Positions 35,525 to 44,933 are shown, counted from the stretch's first letter. The stretch: DNA of 64,000 nt from Rhodobacteraceae bacterium EL129 (GCA_900313005.1 ONZJ01000002.1:3836207-3900206), one strand, 5' to 3'. Translations and numbers: made by a program. Notes: generated by a model not told the origin, from the sequence alone.

Positions 35525-36265
35525 ATGCGATTGCAGGGTAAAACCGCGATAGTCACAGGCGGAGCTAGCGGATTTGGCGCAGGGATTGCAACCAAATTCG
35601 TGGCTGAGGGGGCCACGGTGATGATCGCTGATCTGAATGCAGAGGGCGCGAGGGCAAAGGCTGAGGAGCTGGGATGCCTTGGTGTGTCTGTAGATGTCTC
35701 GGACGCCGCTTCGGTGCAGGCGATGTACGAGGCGGCGATGCAGGCCATGGGGTTGCCCGACATCGTGGTGAACAACGCCGGGATCACTCATGTGCCACAG
35801 GGGTTGGAGTACGTTACCGAGGATGATTTTGACCGGGTGTTCGCGGTCAACTGCAAGTCGGTCTATCTGACCGCGCGTGCCTTTGTGCCTGGAATGAAGG
35901 AGCGCGGAACCGGTTGCATTCTGAATGTCGCCTCGACCGCGGGTGTCAGCCCGAGACCCAAGCTGAACTGGTACAATGCCAGCAAAGGCTGGATGATCAC
36001 CGCCACCAAGGCGATGGCGGTGGAGCTGGCCCCTGAGGGGATACGTGTGAATGCGATCAACCCGGTGGCCGGTGAGACGCCGCTGCTGGCCAGTTTCATG
36101 GGTGAGGATACACCCGAGATGCGCGCCAAGTTCCTGAGCACCATTCCGATGGGCCGGTTTTCGACGCCAGAGGATATGGGGAATGCGGCGTGCTATCTGT
36201 GCTCGGACGAGGCTAGTATGGTGACGGGGGTCTGCATGGAGGTGGACGGGGGGCGGTGTATTTGA
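35525..36265 (+). CDS. SDR family oxidoreductase
   Basis: A classical short-chain dehydrogenase of 246 residues. It has the cofactor loop TGGASGFGAG (about 12-21), NNAG, the catalytic Ser in NVASTAG, and YNASKG with the Tyr and Lys. The Asp in MIADLNAEGA suggests NAD(H) preference. It is preceded by TAAGGAGAACGAC, a strong ribosome binding site, and begins 11 bp after the YcaQ-like stop. The substrate is unknown; glucose/ribitol-type dehydrogenases are the nearest kind. A two-hairpin repeat follows immediately after its stop. Confidence 0.85.
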   Translation: MRLQGKTAIVTGGASGFGAGIATKFVAEGATVMIADLNAEGARAKAEELGCLGVSVDVSDAASVQAMYEAAMQAMGLPDIVVNNAGITHVPQGLEYVTEDDFDRVFAVNCKSVYLTARAFVPGMKERGTGCILNVASTAGVSPRPKLNWYNASKGWMITATKAMAVELAPEGIRVNAINPVAGETPLLASFMGEDTPEMRAKFLSTIPMGRFSTPEDMGNAACYLCSDEASMVTGVCMEVDGGRCI

Positions 36266-36512
36266 AGCACCCAGCCGGTTAACAGGCCGCAGGCCCCGGC
36301 CATCGTCAGGCCCCCCCTTGGCCTGGCGATATTGCTGATGAAGCTGTGACAATTGTTCTGTGGAGGTGCGTTGCAGGCATAAAGCGCATTGGAATTTTCG
36401 TTTGATCGCCTGTCCGGGGCCTGACAAGGTCCGCGGCGCATTCCAAGGTCTGTTCAAACCGCGCCAATACAGGTAATCCCATCTCAACCAAACGTATCAA
36501 GAGGCTGAACCT
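36266..36512. other. Intergenic region between the SDR and gmd, with repeat copy B
   Basis: The first third is repeat copy B. The remaining ~180 bp should contain the promoter of the gmd operon; no strong -35/-10 pair stands out and no gene is visible. The ribosome binding site before gmd is AAGAGG. Confidence 0.4.
36267..36332 (+). repeat. Two-hairpin intergenic element, copy B
   Basis: It begins two bases after the SDR stop: GCACCCAGCCGGTTAACAG, an inner hairpin GGCC-GCA-GGCC closed by the outer pair GCCGG/CCGGC, then CATCGTCAGGCC, loop CCCCCTT and GGCCTGGCGATAT. The second stem pairs with one G-T wobble. It aligns with copy A over its whole length and with copy C in both halves. Confidence 0.8.
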
Positions 36513-37571
36513 TTGAAAAAAGCACTGATCACCGGGGTCACGGGCCAGGATGGCGCCTATCTGTCAGAGTTTCTGCTGGAGAAGGGATACGAGGTGCACG
36601 GCATCAAGCGGCGCACCTCTTTGTTCAATACCGCCAGGATTGACCACCTGTTTGAAGGTGAGCCGGGACAGACGGGCCAGTTTCAGCTGCACCACGGCGA
36701 TATGACGGATAGTTCGTCTTTGACCAACGTGTTGCAGAAGGTGCGGCCGGATGAGGTGTATAACCTTGCCGCGCAGAGCCATGTGGCGGTCAGTTTCGAG
36801 GAACCTGAGTATACTGCCAACTCAGACGCGATGGGTGCGTTGCGTCTGCTTGAAGCGATCCGGTTTCTGGGCATGGGCGATACAACGCGGTTTTATCAGG
36901 CCTCGACCTCGGAATTGTACGGGTTGGTGCAGGAGACGCCTCAGAAGGAAAGCACACCGTTTTATCCACGCTCGCCCTATGCGGTTGCGAAGCTCTACGC
37001 CTATTGGATCACGATCAACTACCGCGAGTCGTACAATATGTACGCGTGTAACGGCATTCTATTTAACCACGAAAGCCCCATTCGCGGTGAGACATTTGTG
37101 ACCCGCAAGATCACGCGGGCTTTGGCGCGGATCAAACTGGGCATGCAGGACGAATTGCTGTTGGGCAACATGGACGCCAAGCGCGATTGGGGCCATGCAC
37201 GGGATTACGTGCAGATGATGTGGCTGATGCTGCAACAAGATACGCCCGAGGATTATGTGATCGCCACGGGCCAGCAATATTCGGTGCGTGAATTTGTGGC
37301 GCGTGCGGCTGAAAAGCTGGACATTCCGCTGACCTTTGAGGGCAGTGGTGTGGATGAGGTGGCCAAGGATGCCGAGGGCCGCGTGGTGGTGCGGGTTGAT
37401 CCTCAGTATTTCCGTCCTGCGGAAGTTGAGACCTTGCTGGGCGATGCATCCAAGGCTCGGCAACAGTTGGGCTGGGAGTCTGAGACCTCGTTCGAGGCGC
37501 TGGTGGATGAGATGGTGACATCTGATCTGGCTGAGGCCGAAGCGCAGAAGCGTGCGGCTGAACACGGATGA
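36513..37571 (+). CDS. gmd: GDP-mannose 4,6-dehydratase
   Basis: Gmd converts GDP-mannose to GDP-4-keto-6-deoxymannose, the branch point to GDP-fucose, GDP-rhamnose, perosamine and colitose. The 352-residue extended SDR has the N-terminal [22 protein letters not shown], the ST/Y/K triad region [10 protein letters not shown] and [16 protein letters not shown], and the GDP-mannose-binding [10 protein letters not shown]. The start is TTG (36513), preceded by AAGAGG. It overlaps the next gene by four bases and leads a three-gene nucleotide-sugar operon for LPS or capsule. Confidence 0.96.
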   Translation: MKKALITGVTGQDGAYLSEFLLEKGYEVHGIKRRTSLFNTARIDHLFEGEPGQTGQFQLHHGDMTDSSSLTNVLQKVRPDEVYNLAAQSHVAVSFEEPEYTANSDAMGALRLLEAIRFLGMGDTTRFYQASTSELYGLVQETPQKESTPFYPRSPYAVAKLYAYWITINYRESYNMYACNGILFNHESPIRGETFVTRKITRALARIKLGMQDELLLGNMDAKRDWGHARDYVQMMWLMLQQDTPEDYVIATGQQYSVREFVARAAEKLDIPLTFEGSGVDEVAKDAEGRVVVRVDPQYFRPAEVETLLGDASKARQQLGWESETSFEALVDEMVTSDLAEAEAQKRAAEHG

Positions 37572-38488
37572 AAGTGTTCCTGACAGGGGGACGCGGCATG
37601 GTGGGCCGCGCGGTACAGGATGATCCTGCCGCTGCTGGTCATGAGATCATTGCCCCCAGTTCGGCGGAGTTGGACCTGACGGACCGTCGTGCGGTGATGG
37701 CCGCCGTGGCCGCGGCCAAGCCTGATCTGGTGATCCACTCTGCCGGCCGCGTGGGCGGCATTCAGGCCAATATGGCCAATAAGGCCGGATTTCTGGCCGA
37801 TAATATGGATATGGGGCTGAACATTGTGCTGGCCTCGGCTGAGGCGGGGGTGCCGCAGCTGTTGAATCTAGGATCGTCGTGCATGTATCCGCATGATGCG
37901 CCCAATCCATTGCGCGAGGAAAGCCTCGGCAAGGGCGAGCTGGAGCCGACCAACGAAGGTTATGGATTGGCCAAGCTATCGGTGGCGCGGCTTTGTGCTT
38001 TCATGTCCGAGCAGAACGAGGGGCTGAGCTATAAGACGCTGATGCCCTGTAACCTTTATGGCTTGCACGATAAGTTTGACCCCGAGCGGTCCCATCTGGT
38101 GCCGGCGATCATTCGCAAGGTGCATGAGGCCAAGCTGTCGGGTGCACCCAGCGTTGAGATCTGGGGCGATGGCACGGCCCGACGCGAGTTCATGTTTGCA
38201 GGCGATCTGGCGGATGGCCTCTGGACCGCCGCTGCGCGGTTCAAAGACCTGCCGGAGTTTATGAATATCGGGTTGGGCCATGATCATTCGATCAACGACT
38301 ATTATGCCGAGGCGGCAAGGGTGATTGGTTGGCAGGGGGCGTTTACCCATGACCTGACCAAGCCCACGGGGATGAAGCAGAAGCTGGTGTCCGTGGCCCG
38401 GCAAGAGGCCTTTGGCTGGACGGCTGCGCATTCGCTGGCTGAAGGGCTGGCGCTGACCTATGCCCATTTCAAGGAGCATCACGCATGA
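37568..38488 (+). CDS. NAD-dependent epimerase/reductase: GDP-L-fucose synthase-like, possibly GDP-L-colitose synthase
   Basis: A 306-residue protein of the Fcl/ColC branch with N-terminal [10 protein letters not shown], the epimerase region [21 protein letters not shown] and [12 protein letters not shown] (Tyr and Lys), and the family segment [23 protein letters not shown]. By sequence alone it reads as GDP-fucose synthase. Because the next gene encodes a ColD-like 3-dehydratase, the epimerase-reductase may act on GDP-4-keto-3,6-dideoxymannose and yield GDP-L-colitose. Which one is true cannot be settled from this window. The start overlaps gmd by four bases. Confidence 0.85.
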   Translation: MKVFLTGGRGMVGRAVQDDPAAAGHEIIAPSSAELDLTDRRAVMAAVAAAKPDLVIHSAGRVGGIQANMANKAGFLADNMDMGLNIVLASAEAGVPQLLNLGSSCMYPHDAPNPLREESLGKGELEPTNEGYGLAKLSVARLCAFMSEQNEGLSYKTLMPCNLYGLHDKFDPERSHLVPAIIRKVHEAKLSGAPSVEIWGDGTARREFMFAGDLADGLWTAAARFKDLPEFMNIGLGHDHSINDYYAEAARVIGWQGAFTHDLTKPTGMKQKLVSVARQEAFGWTAAHSLAEGLALTYAHFKEHHA

Positions 38489-39669
38489 GCGAGATCCACT
38501 TTCCATTGGCGACGACAAGTTGGGACGCGGCCGAATATGCGGCCATCGACCGGGTGGTGAAATCGGGCATGTTCTCGATGGGGCCGGAAGTGGCCAAGTT
38601 CGAACGCCAGTTTGCGGATGCGATGGGATCGGCCCATGCGGTGATGGTCAACTCAGGCTCAAGCGCGAACCTGCTGATCGTGGCGGCGCTGCGCTATCAT
38701 TCGTCCAATCCCATCCCAGAGGGCTCGGAAGTGATCGTGCCGGCGGTCAGCTGGTCGACGACATATTATCCGCTGCATCAATACGGGCTGGTGCAGAAGT
38801 TTGTCGATATTGACCCCGACACGTTGAACTATGATCTGGACGCGCTGGAGGCAGCTATCAGCCCTGAGACGCGTGCCATCATGGTGGTGAACCTTTTGGG
38901 CAATCCGAATGAGTTTGCCCGGATCGAGGCGATGGTGAAGGGTCGCGATATCATCGTGATTGAGGACAATTGCGAGAGCCTGGGGGCGACGTTTGAGGGC
39001 CGACAAGCGGGCACCTTCGGGATAGCGGGCAGCTATTCGTCGTTCTTTTCACACCATATTGCCACGATGGAAGGTGGGCTGGTGGTGACAGATGATGAAG
39101 AGCTTTATCACATCATGCTGTCTGTGCGCTCGCACGGTTGGACGCGGCATTTGCCGAAGGAAAACCATGTGACGGGCACCAAATCGGATGACCCGTTTGA
39201 GGAAAGCTTCAAGTTCGTGCTGCCCGGGTACAACCTGCGCCCGGTTGAGATGTCAGGGGCCATCGGACAAGAGCAGATTGCCAAGTTGCCGATGATCGTA
39301 TCCGAGCGCCGCGCCAATGCCGAAAGGTTTCGTGCGGTGATGCAAGGTTATCCTCAGATCCGCATCCAGCGCGAGATTGGCGAGAGCAGCTGGTTCGGCT
39401 TTGCCATGGTGGTGCAACCGGACGCCGGGTTTGATCGCGCAGCGTTGCTGGCTGCCCTGAACAAACACGGCGTGGAATGTCGCCCCGTGGTGGCGGGGAA
39501 CTTTGCCAAAAACGATGTGGTCATCAATCATATGCCGCATAGCATCCACGGCACGCTGACCCATGCGGACGACATTGACCGCAATGGGTTGTTCATTGGC
39601 AATCACCATTATCCTCTGGACACGGCCTGGGATGCCTTGCGCGCCGCGTTGGACGAGGTGGTTGGGTAG
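38485..39669 (+). CDS. colD: ColD-like GDP-4-keto-6-deoxymannose 3-dehydratase
   Basis: A 394-residue member of the DegT/DnrJ/EryC1 fold. Ordinary family members hold PLP on a lysine; here that region reads SSFFSHHIATMEGG with His190/His191 and no lysine. This is the hallmark of ColD, which uses PLP plus an active-site histidine to remove the 3-hydroxyl of GDP-4-keto-6-deoxymannose. Other ColD-like segments are PAVSWSTTYYPLHQYG, EDNCESLGATF, HGWTRHLPKENHVTG and EESFKFVLPGYNLRPVEMSG. Together with gmd and the fcl-like gene it indicates GDP-L-colitose synthesis. The start overlaps the previous gene by four bases. Confidence 0.88.
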   Translation: MSEIHFPLATTSWDAAEYAAIDRVVKSGMFSMGPEVAKFERQFADAMGSAHAVMVNSGSSANLLIVAALRYHSSNPIPEGSEVIVPAVSWSTTYYPLHQYGLVQKFVDIDPDTLNYDLDALEAAISPETRAIMVVNLLGNPNEFARIEAMVKGRDIIVIEDNCESLGATFEGRQAGTFGIAGSYSSFFSHHIATMEGGLVVTDDEELYHIMLSVRSHGWTRHLPKENHVTGTKSDDPFEESFKFVLPGYNLRPVEMSGAIGQEQIAKLPMIVSERRANAERFRAVMQGYPQIRIQREIGESSWFGFAMVVQPDAGFDRAALLAALNKHGVECRPVVAGNFAKNDVVINHMPHSIHGTLTHADDIDRNGLFIGNHHYPLDTAWDALRAALDEVVG

Positions 39670-39777
39670 TTTCAGTTAAATTGAGTGCGTGCCGCACGCT
39701 TTATGTCTCGTCATTCGCCTGCGGCTGCTTCCTCGGAGACAGGTTGCGAGGCGACTTGCTGATGACAGGCTTGCGCC
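39670..39777. other. Convergent intergenic gap between colD and kdsD
   Basis: The 108-bp gap contains a short hairpin, GCGTG-CCG-CACGC (39689-39701), followed by TTTAT, which may act as a weak terminator for the colitose operon. No gene is visible in it. Confidence 0.35.
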
Positions 39778-40737
39778 CTAGGCGACACCCGCTCGCAGGA
39801 TGTCGTGGATATGGACCAACCCTTGCAAGGTGTTGTCGTCCGAGACAGCAAAAAGCGCGCTGATTTTGGAGGTGTTCATCACGCCCAAAGCTTCGGGTGC
39901 CAGTGCATCAGGCGAGATGGTGAGGGGGTTCAGGGTGGCGACTTCGGCGGCGGTGCGCGTCATCAGGTCAGACATGTTGCGGCGCAGGTCGCCGTCGGTG
40001 ATCATGCCGATCAACTTGCCATTTTCGATGAGGGCTGCGACGCCAAAACCCTTGGCGGTCATTTCGAGCAGAGCCTCGGGCATTGGCGTTACGCTGTGCA
40101 CGATGGGCAGGTCGTCGCCTGTGTGCATCAGAGCTGAGACCGTGAGAAGTTGAGCGCCCAGGGTGCCACCGGGGTGGAAGGCAAGGAAGTTTTCGCGTTC
40201 AAACCCGCGCAGATTCATAAGCGCCACGGCCAACGCGTCGCCCATGGCCGCGGTACATGTGGTTGATGTCGTTGGGGCCATGCCAATGCCGCAGGCTTCG
40301 GGGGCGTTGGGCAGAGGCAGGACGTGGGTGGCCTGGCGGCCCAGGGTGCCATCGGGTTTTTTGGTGATGGCGATCAGAGGGATCTGGAATCGTTTGGCGT
40401 GGGCTATGATATCGGCCAGTTCGCGGGTCTCGCCTGAGTTGGAGATCAGGATCAGCGCGTCATCGGGGGTGATCATGCCGAGATCACCGTGTGAGGCCTC
40501 GCCCGGATGGACGTATTGCGCCGGTGTGCCGGTGCTGGCCATGGTGGCGGCGATCTTGGCGGCGATATGGCCGGATTTGCCCATGCCGGAGAGGATCACG
40601 CGGCCTTTGACCTTCAGGAGCGTCTCGATGCAAGAATCAAAGTCAGGTGGCAGGTCGTCGCGCAATTGCACAAGCGCGTCAGCTTCGATGGCCAGCACAT
40701 CGCGGGCGATGTCGGATGGGGTTGGGGCGACGGGCAT
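39778..40737 (-). CDS. kdsD: D-arabinose-5-phosphate isomerase (KdsD/KpsF family)
   Basis: The enzyme isomerises ribulose-5-phosphate to arabinose-5-phosphate, the precursor of KDO in LPS. The 319-residue product has an N-terminal SIS domain (KGRVILSGMGKSGHIAAKIA, HGDLGMI, ISNSGETREL) and two C-terminal CBS domains (MHTGDDLPIV and onward, ITDGDLRRN, LFAVSDDNTLQGLVHIHDIL). The start at 40737 has GGAGACC upstream and is preferred to a longer frame at 40803. It is convergent with the colitose operon, so two surface-sugar functions face each other. Confidence 0.93.
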   Translation of the reverse strand: MPVAPTPSDIARDVLAIEADALVQLRDDLPPDFDSCIETLLKVKGRVILSGMGKSGHIAAKIAATMASTGTPAQYVHPGEASHGDLGMITPDDALILISNSGETRELADIIAHAKRFQIPLIAITKKPDGTLGRQATHVLPLPNAPEACGIGMAPTTSTTCTAAMGDALAVALMNLRGFERENFLAFHPGGTLGAQLLTVSALMHTGDDLPIVHSVTPMPEALLEMTAKGFGVAALIENGKLIGMITDGDLRRNMSDLMTRTAAEVATLNPLTISPDALAPEALGVMNTSKISALFAVSDDNTLQGLVHIHDILRAGVA

Positions 40738-40829
40738 CGTGGTCTCCAAACAGATCAGTGTCTGGTCATACCCCGGTGTTTGCCCAAGGCCAAGCCTTCT
40801 CATTGACCCACGTGGATGCGCGGCCTGCG

Positions 40830-41300
40830 CTACTTGGCAAAGCGGCTTTCGATTTCGGCCAGTCCGGCCTCATAAATACCGGCCACGGCTTGTTCCATGT
40901 TGGGGTCATCTGACTTGAATTTGCCCGACCAGGTTATTCTGTGGGGTTTGCCGCGTGTCAGCGAGAGTGTGGCCACATAGCGATCCAGTGGAAAGGGTGC
41001 GTCAGTGATGCTGTAGGTGTAGGACAGCCCCGCTTCGACGGCGATCAGCTTTTCCCAGACTTCGGCGTCTTCGCCCACGGTGATCCGGCGGAACACCGCC
41101 CCGTCGCGGGCTTTCAGCGCGCAGTCGGAAATGCTGGGGTGCCAATCGTCGATATCGCAGAAATCACCGATGGCTTGCCAGATCTCGACGGCGTTTCCGT
41201 CCAATGTGATCGCGCGCTCAACTGTATAATTTTCTGCAATGGCGTGATGTGCGGTGACAGCTGTTAGCGCGGCGATGCCCAAAAAATGGCTAAGCTTCAT
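40830..41300 (-). CDS. Exported SRPBCC family protein
   Basis: A 156-residue protein with a signal peptide (about 1-22, LGIAALTAVTAHHAIA) and a START/polyketide-cyclase-like SRPBCC fold. Signs are the segment VEIWQAIGDFCDIDDWHPSI, where 'W..I.DF' and 'WHP' are typical of this family's ligand-cavity entrance, and the terminal helix IYEAGLAEIESRF. Exported SRPBCC proteins are usually lipid or small-molecule binders. The ligand is unknown. It is separated from kdsD by 92 bp on the same strand. Confidence 0.75.
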   Translation of the reverse strand: MKLSHFLGIAALTAVTAHHAIAENYTVERAITLDGNAVEIWQAIGDFCDIDDWHPSISDCALKARDGAVFRRITVGEDAEVWEKLIAVEAGLSYTYSITDAPFPLDRYVATLSLTRGKPHRITWSGKFKSDDPNMEQAVAGIYEAGLAEIESRFAK

Positions 41301-41357
41301 AGTCGTCTCCCCTTGTCTGATATCATTTCAGGATATCACAGTTTGCAGGGGATTTCA

Positions 41358-42266
41358 CTAAGACAGGAAGTTCATATGGCTCTCGCCACGGGCCTCGGAC
41401 AGGGCGATCTGTTTCTGGCGTTCGCGGAAGCGGTCTTTGTCGGCCTCGGTGGTTTCCCCGTGGCAGTGGGTGCAGGACACACCGTGTTCATAGGTGTCGC
41501 GTTGCATATCCTCGGGCAGAATGGGGCGGCGGCAGGCGTAGCACAGCTCGTGCGGGCCTTCGGCCAGCCCGTGGCTGACGGACACGCGGCCGTCGAAGAC
41601 AAAGCAGTCGCCTTGCCATGTGCTGTCGGTCTGGGGCACCTCTTCGAGGTATTTCAGGATGCCACCTTTGAGGTGATAGACGTCCTCGACCCCTTGGCCC
41701 AGCAGGTAGTTGGTGGATTTTTCGCAGCGGATGCCGCCGGTGCAGAACATGGCGATGCGTTTGTTGTGAAACCGCTCTTTGTTGGCCTCCCACCATGCCG
41801 GGAAATCGCGGAAGCTGGCGGTTTCGGGGTCGATGGCGCCTTCAAAGGTGCCGATGGCCACTTCGTAATCGTTGCGGGTGTCGATCACGGCCACATCCGG
41901 CGACGTGATCAACGCGTTCCAATCGGCGGGGTCCACGTAGTGGCCGGTGCCAGTCATTGGGTCCACGTCGGGCTGGCCCATGGTGACGATTTCTTTCTTG
42001 AGGCGCACCTTGAGGCGGCGGAAGGGTTGATCGGTGCTGTGGCTTTCCTTGTGTTCCAGATCGGCGCAACCGGGCAGGGCGCGCAGATGGGCCAGCACTG
42101 CGTCAATGCCCGCACGCGGCCCGGCGATGGTTCCGTTGAGGCCTTCGTGGGCCAGCAGAAGCGTGCCTGAGATGCCGTTGTCTTCGCACAGTTTCAACAG
42201 CGGCGGTTGAATGGCCGCCGGATTTTCAAACCGGGTGAAGTGGTAGAGGGCTGCGATGGTGAACAT
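41358..42266 (-). CDS. trhO: tRNA uridine-34 hydroxylase (rhodanese-related, TrhO/YceA)
   Basis: TrhO hydroxylates U34 of some tRNAs using O2, giving ho5U. The 302-residue product has the N-terminal ferredoxin-like TrhO domain (FTIAALYHFTRFENPAAIQP), then a rhodanese domain with the active cysteine in MFCTGGIRCEKSTNYL, and C-terminal CYACRRPI and CTHC, which look like a zinc-binding pair of cysteines. The frame extends upstream to 42437, but MFTIAALYHF at 42266 is the family start. A GST gene precedes it on the same strand. Confidence 0.9.
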   Translation of the reverse strand: MFTIAALYHFTRFENPAAIQPPLLKLCEDNGISGTLLLAHEGLNGTIAGPRAGIDAVLAHLRALPGCADLEHKESHSTDQPFRRLKVRLKKEIVTMGQPDVDPMTGTGHYVDPADWNALITSPDVAVIDTRNDYEVAIGTFEGAIDPETASFRDFPAWWEANKERFHNKRIAMFCTGGIRCEKSTNYLLGQGVEDVYHLKGGILKYLEEVPQTDSTWQGDCFVFDGRVSVSHGLAEGPHELCYACRRPILPEDMQRDTYEHGVSCTHCHGETTEADKDRFRERQKQIALSEARGESHMNFLS

Positions 42267-42307
42267 GGCAGCGCATTTAGGCCTTTGGGCCAGCTGACGC
42301 AAGAGGT

Positions 42308-42937
42308 CTAGCTGGGGGTGTTGCGGGCAATGACCTCTTGCAGCTTTGGCTGATCGGCCACGGCGCGCGCCAGATGGGCCAACACAGGGCTGGCGGATTG
42401 CACGTGGTCGGGGTCCAGCCATGTGGTGAGGGTCCAAGCCAGGTAGTCAACGCCATAGGGTTGATCACCCAGCAGGAAGGGACCTTGTGTGATAGCATCG
42501 CCAAACAAAGCTAGATGGCGGGCGATGTAAGAAAACGCAGCAGATTTGACAGCGGGCACGCTCGCGGGATCATCGGTGTATCGCTCGGTGTAGTAATAGC
42601 GCAGAACGGCCTCGTAGACATTGGCATGAAGGAAAGCCAGCCAGCGGTCATGCTGGGCGCGTTCGGATGTGCCAGGGGCCGGGGCCAACCCGCAATGAGG
42701 GTGTGCATCGGCCAGATGGTTCAGGATGGCCGGCACTTCGGTGATGATCGAACCGTCGGGATGTTTCAGCGCGGGCACCTGACCGCGTGGATTAACCGCC
42801 TGAAACTCAGCCGTTTCCAGCGCGCCGTTGTCGACGTCCAGATTGTGAAAGGTGAAGGGGATCTCTGCCGCGACCAGCGCGACCTCGATTGCGGCGGACC
42901 CGCTCTCGGGATAGCCATAGAGAACGTAGCCTGTCAT
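42308..42937 (-). CDS. Glutathione S-transferase family protein
   Basis: A 209-residue GST with the thioredoxin-like N-terminal domain (MTGYVLYGYPESGSAAIEVAL; cis-Pro region VPALKHPDGSIITEVPAILNHL) and the all-helical C-terminal domain (FLLGDQPYGVDYLAWTLTTW). The catalytic position near residue 11-13 (ESGSA) is serine-like, as in many bacterial zeta/theta-type enzymes. Substrate and conjugating activity are unproven. It lies 41 bp upstream of the trhO start, so the two may share a transcript. Confidence 0.86.
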   Translation of the reverse strand: MTGYVLYGYPESGSAAIEVALVAAEIPFTFHNLDVDNGALETAEFQAVNPRGQVPALKHPDGSIITEVPAILNHLADAHPHCGLAPAPGTSERAQHDRWLAFLHANVYEAVLRYYYTERYTDDPASVPAVKSAAFSYIARHLALFGDAITQGPFLLGDQPYGVDYLAWTLTTWLDPDHVQSASPVLAHLARAVADQPKLQEVIARNTPS

Positions 42938-43067
42938 GTTCGGTCCTTTCAGAATATGCGTTTGCCCTGCCGACGGTAGGATGGGTATGGTTCCCTGACA
43001 AGTGTCGGAACCGCCTTTCAGAATGAAGTGGCCCGGCAGGCGAGATTTGACACAGGAGGGTCATGCC

Positions 43068-43667
43068 ATGACCAACGCGCTGATCGTGATTGATGTGCAG
43101 AACGATTTTTGCCCAGGCGGTGCGCTGGCTGTCAGCGGCGGAGATGAGATTGTTGCGGGCATCAACGCCCGGATGGCCGACTTTGATGCGGTGATCTTGA
43201 CGCAGGATTGGCACCCGGCGGGGCATTCCTCTTTCGCGTCCTCACACCCAGGCAAGGCACCGATGGAGATGATCGACATGGCTTACGGCCCACAAGTGCT
43301 GTGGCCGGATCATTGCCTTCAGGGCAGCGCGGGGGCGGCGTTTCATGACGGGCTGGATACGGATCGTGCCGATATGATTGTACGCAAGGGCTACAACCCG
43401 CAGATCGACAGCTATTCCGGGTTCTTTGAGAACGATCAGACCACTCCCACGGGACTGCACGGATATTTGCAGGTGCGCGGCATTGAGACGTTGACCCTGG
43501 TCGGGCTGGCCACCGATTTCTGCGTGAACTTTACCGCGGTTGATGCCGCCAAGCTGGGATATGCCGTGACAGTCGACACAACCCTGTGCCGCGCAATTGA
43601 CATTGGCGGATCCCTGGCAGCGGCAACTGATGGGATGCGTGCCGCCGGTGTGATCCTTGAAGGTTAA
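43068..43667 (+). CDS. pncA: Nicotinamidase
   Basis: PncA deamidates nicotinamide to nicotinate in NAD salvage. The 199-residue product has the catalytic triad: Asp9 (ALIVIDVQNDFCPGG), Lys107 (IVRKGYNP) and Cys152 (GLATDFCVNFT). It also has the metal-site residues in QDWHPAGH and WPDHC. ACAGGAGGG precedes the ATG at 43068, and the frame from 43002 is not needed. It is followed at six bases by mtfA. The next NAD-salvage step, pncB, lies 1.3 kb downstream on the same strand. Confidence 0.95.
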   Translation: MTNALIVIDVQNDFCPGGALAVSGGDEIVAGINARMADFDAVILTQDWHPAGHSSFASSHPGKAPMEMIDMAYGPQVLWPDHCLQGSAGAAFHDGLDTDRADMIVRKGYNPQIDSYSGFFENDQTTPTGLHGYLQVRGIETLTLVGLATDFCVNFTAVDAAKLGYAVTVDTTLCRAIDIGGSLAAATDGMRAAGVILEG

Positions 43668-43673
43668 ATCCTA

Positions 43674-44492
43674 GTGGTGTTGCTCTGGCTGGTTCTGGCC
43701 TTCCCTGTCGTTTTGGCCGGCTGGATGGGGTACCGCGCCTGGGCGGTGCGGCGCGAGAGGCAGGCCTTGATGGCCACACCGCTGGGTCCGGCGGAACGCG
43801 CCATGATCGAACACCATGTGCCCTTGGTGCGGCGATTGCCCGACGACATGCGCACCCGGTTAGACGGCAAAATACAGGTCTTTCTGGAGCAGGTTGATTT
43901 TGTCGGATGTGATGGCTTGGAGATCACCGAGGAGATGCGCCTGTCCGTGGCCGCACAAGCCTGCCTGTTGGTGGTGAACTCTGAGGCCTGGTATGACCCT
44001 TTGACCACCATCCTGATCTATCCCGGTGCTTTCAAATCACGCCAACAAAGCCACGATGGTTACGTTGTGTCTGAGGCCGAGATCATCCGCAGTGGCGAAA
44101 GCTGGACCGATGGTCCGGTGGTGTTGTCCTGGGCCCATTCGCAGGCTGGAGCCGCCAACGACCGCGATGGCCAGAACGTGGTGTTTCACGAATTTGCCCA
44201 CCAGTTGGATGCCTTGTCGGGGCACACGGATGGTGCACCTTTGATGGCCGAGGGGCAGGATTATGGGGATTGGGCGCGAACGATGCAGAATGCCTATGCG
44301 CGGCACCAAAAAGCCGTATCCCAAGGCCGCGCCACCGCGATTGATGCCTATGGCGCGACCTTGCCGGAGGAGTATTTTGCGGTGGTGGTCGAGATGTTCT
44401 TTGAAACCCCAGAAGCTCTGAAACGTGAGGAGCCAGAGGTGTATGACCAGCTGGTGCAATTGATGCAGGTTGATCCCGTGGGGTGGGGATGA
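43674..44492 (+). CDS. mtfA: MtfA-like zinc peptidase (DUF980)
   Basis: A 272-residue cytoplasmic-facing metallopeptidase related to E. coli MtfA (Mlc titration factor). An N-terminal hydrophobic segment (residues 4-18) could anchor it in the membrane. The gluzincin motif HEFAHQLD is at 172-179 with GTLPEEYFAVVVEMFFE providing the third metal ligand. The start is GTG, and the gene begins six bases after pncA. In E. coli the protein binds Mlc; a role in sugar signalling here is inference only. Confidence 0.85.
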   Translation: MVLLWLVLAFPVVLAGWMGYRAWAVRRERQALMATPLGPAERAMIEHHVPLVRRLPDDMRTRLDGKIQVFLEQVDFVGCDGLEITEEMRLSVAAQACLLVVNSEAWYDPLTTILIYPGAFKSRQQSHDGYVVSEAEIIRSGESWTDGPVVLSWAHSQAGAANDRDGQNVVFHEFAHQLDALSGHTDGAPLMAEGQDYGDWARTMQNAYARHQKAVSQGRATAIDAYGATLPEEYFAVVVEMFFETPEALKREEPEVYDQLVQLMQVDPVGWG

Positions 44493-44543
44493 TCACTGGG
44501 AAAGAACTAGTTGCATTGATCCCAAGCAACAGAGAGGCACGAC

Positions 44544-44933
44544 ATGACCCGCGAACCAATCATTCCTGAAGCGTTAAGCTCGTATTACTCGGACTGGAAA
44601 ATGTCGCCCGGCCTGAGATCGGGGTCACATATCTTCTTTACCGGGTTCACCGGGGCAGATCCGGATGGACGCCTGCCCGAAGATCCAGAGGCGCAGATGC
44701 GCAATGCCTTCGCCAAGGTGGGATATGTCCTGCACGAGGCGGGGCTTGATTTCGGTGCTCTGGTGGAAATGACAACTTATCATGTCGGCCTGAGGGATCA
44801 TCTGGAGTTGTTCAAATCAGTGCGCGCCGAATTTGTGCGGGAACCTTACCCGGCCTGGACCGCCATCGAGGTTTCCGGATTTGTGGCCGAGGGGGCTATC
44901 ATCGAAATTCGTGTTGTGGCCGCTGTCGAATAG
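44544..44933 (+). CDS. RidA family protein
   Basis: A 129-residue protein of the YjgF/YER057c/UK114 (RidA) family, which hydrolyses reactive imines and enamines. Family pattern is visible in the strand LRSGSHIFFTGFTGADPDG and in the C-terminal YPAWTAIEVSGFVAEGAIIEIRV. Its position corresponding to the conserved RidA arginine is not RidA-like (PAWTAIEV in place of PARxxxxV), so it is probably not a canonical imine deaminase but a related subgroup. AACAGAGAGG precedes the ATG. Confidence 0.8.
   Translation: MTREPIIPEALSSYYSDWKMSPGLRSGSHIFFTGFTGADPDGRLPEDPEAQMRNAFAKVGYVLHEAGLDFGALVEMTTYHVGLRDHLELFKSVRAEFVREPYPAWTAIEVSGFVAEGAIIEIRVVAAVE

Noticed and set aside
37568..38488. Firm naming of the middle sugar gene as GDP-fucose synthase
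   Set aside because: The neighbouring ColD-like gene makes GDP-colitose synthase equally plausible, so I gave no gene symbol.
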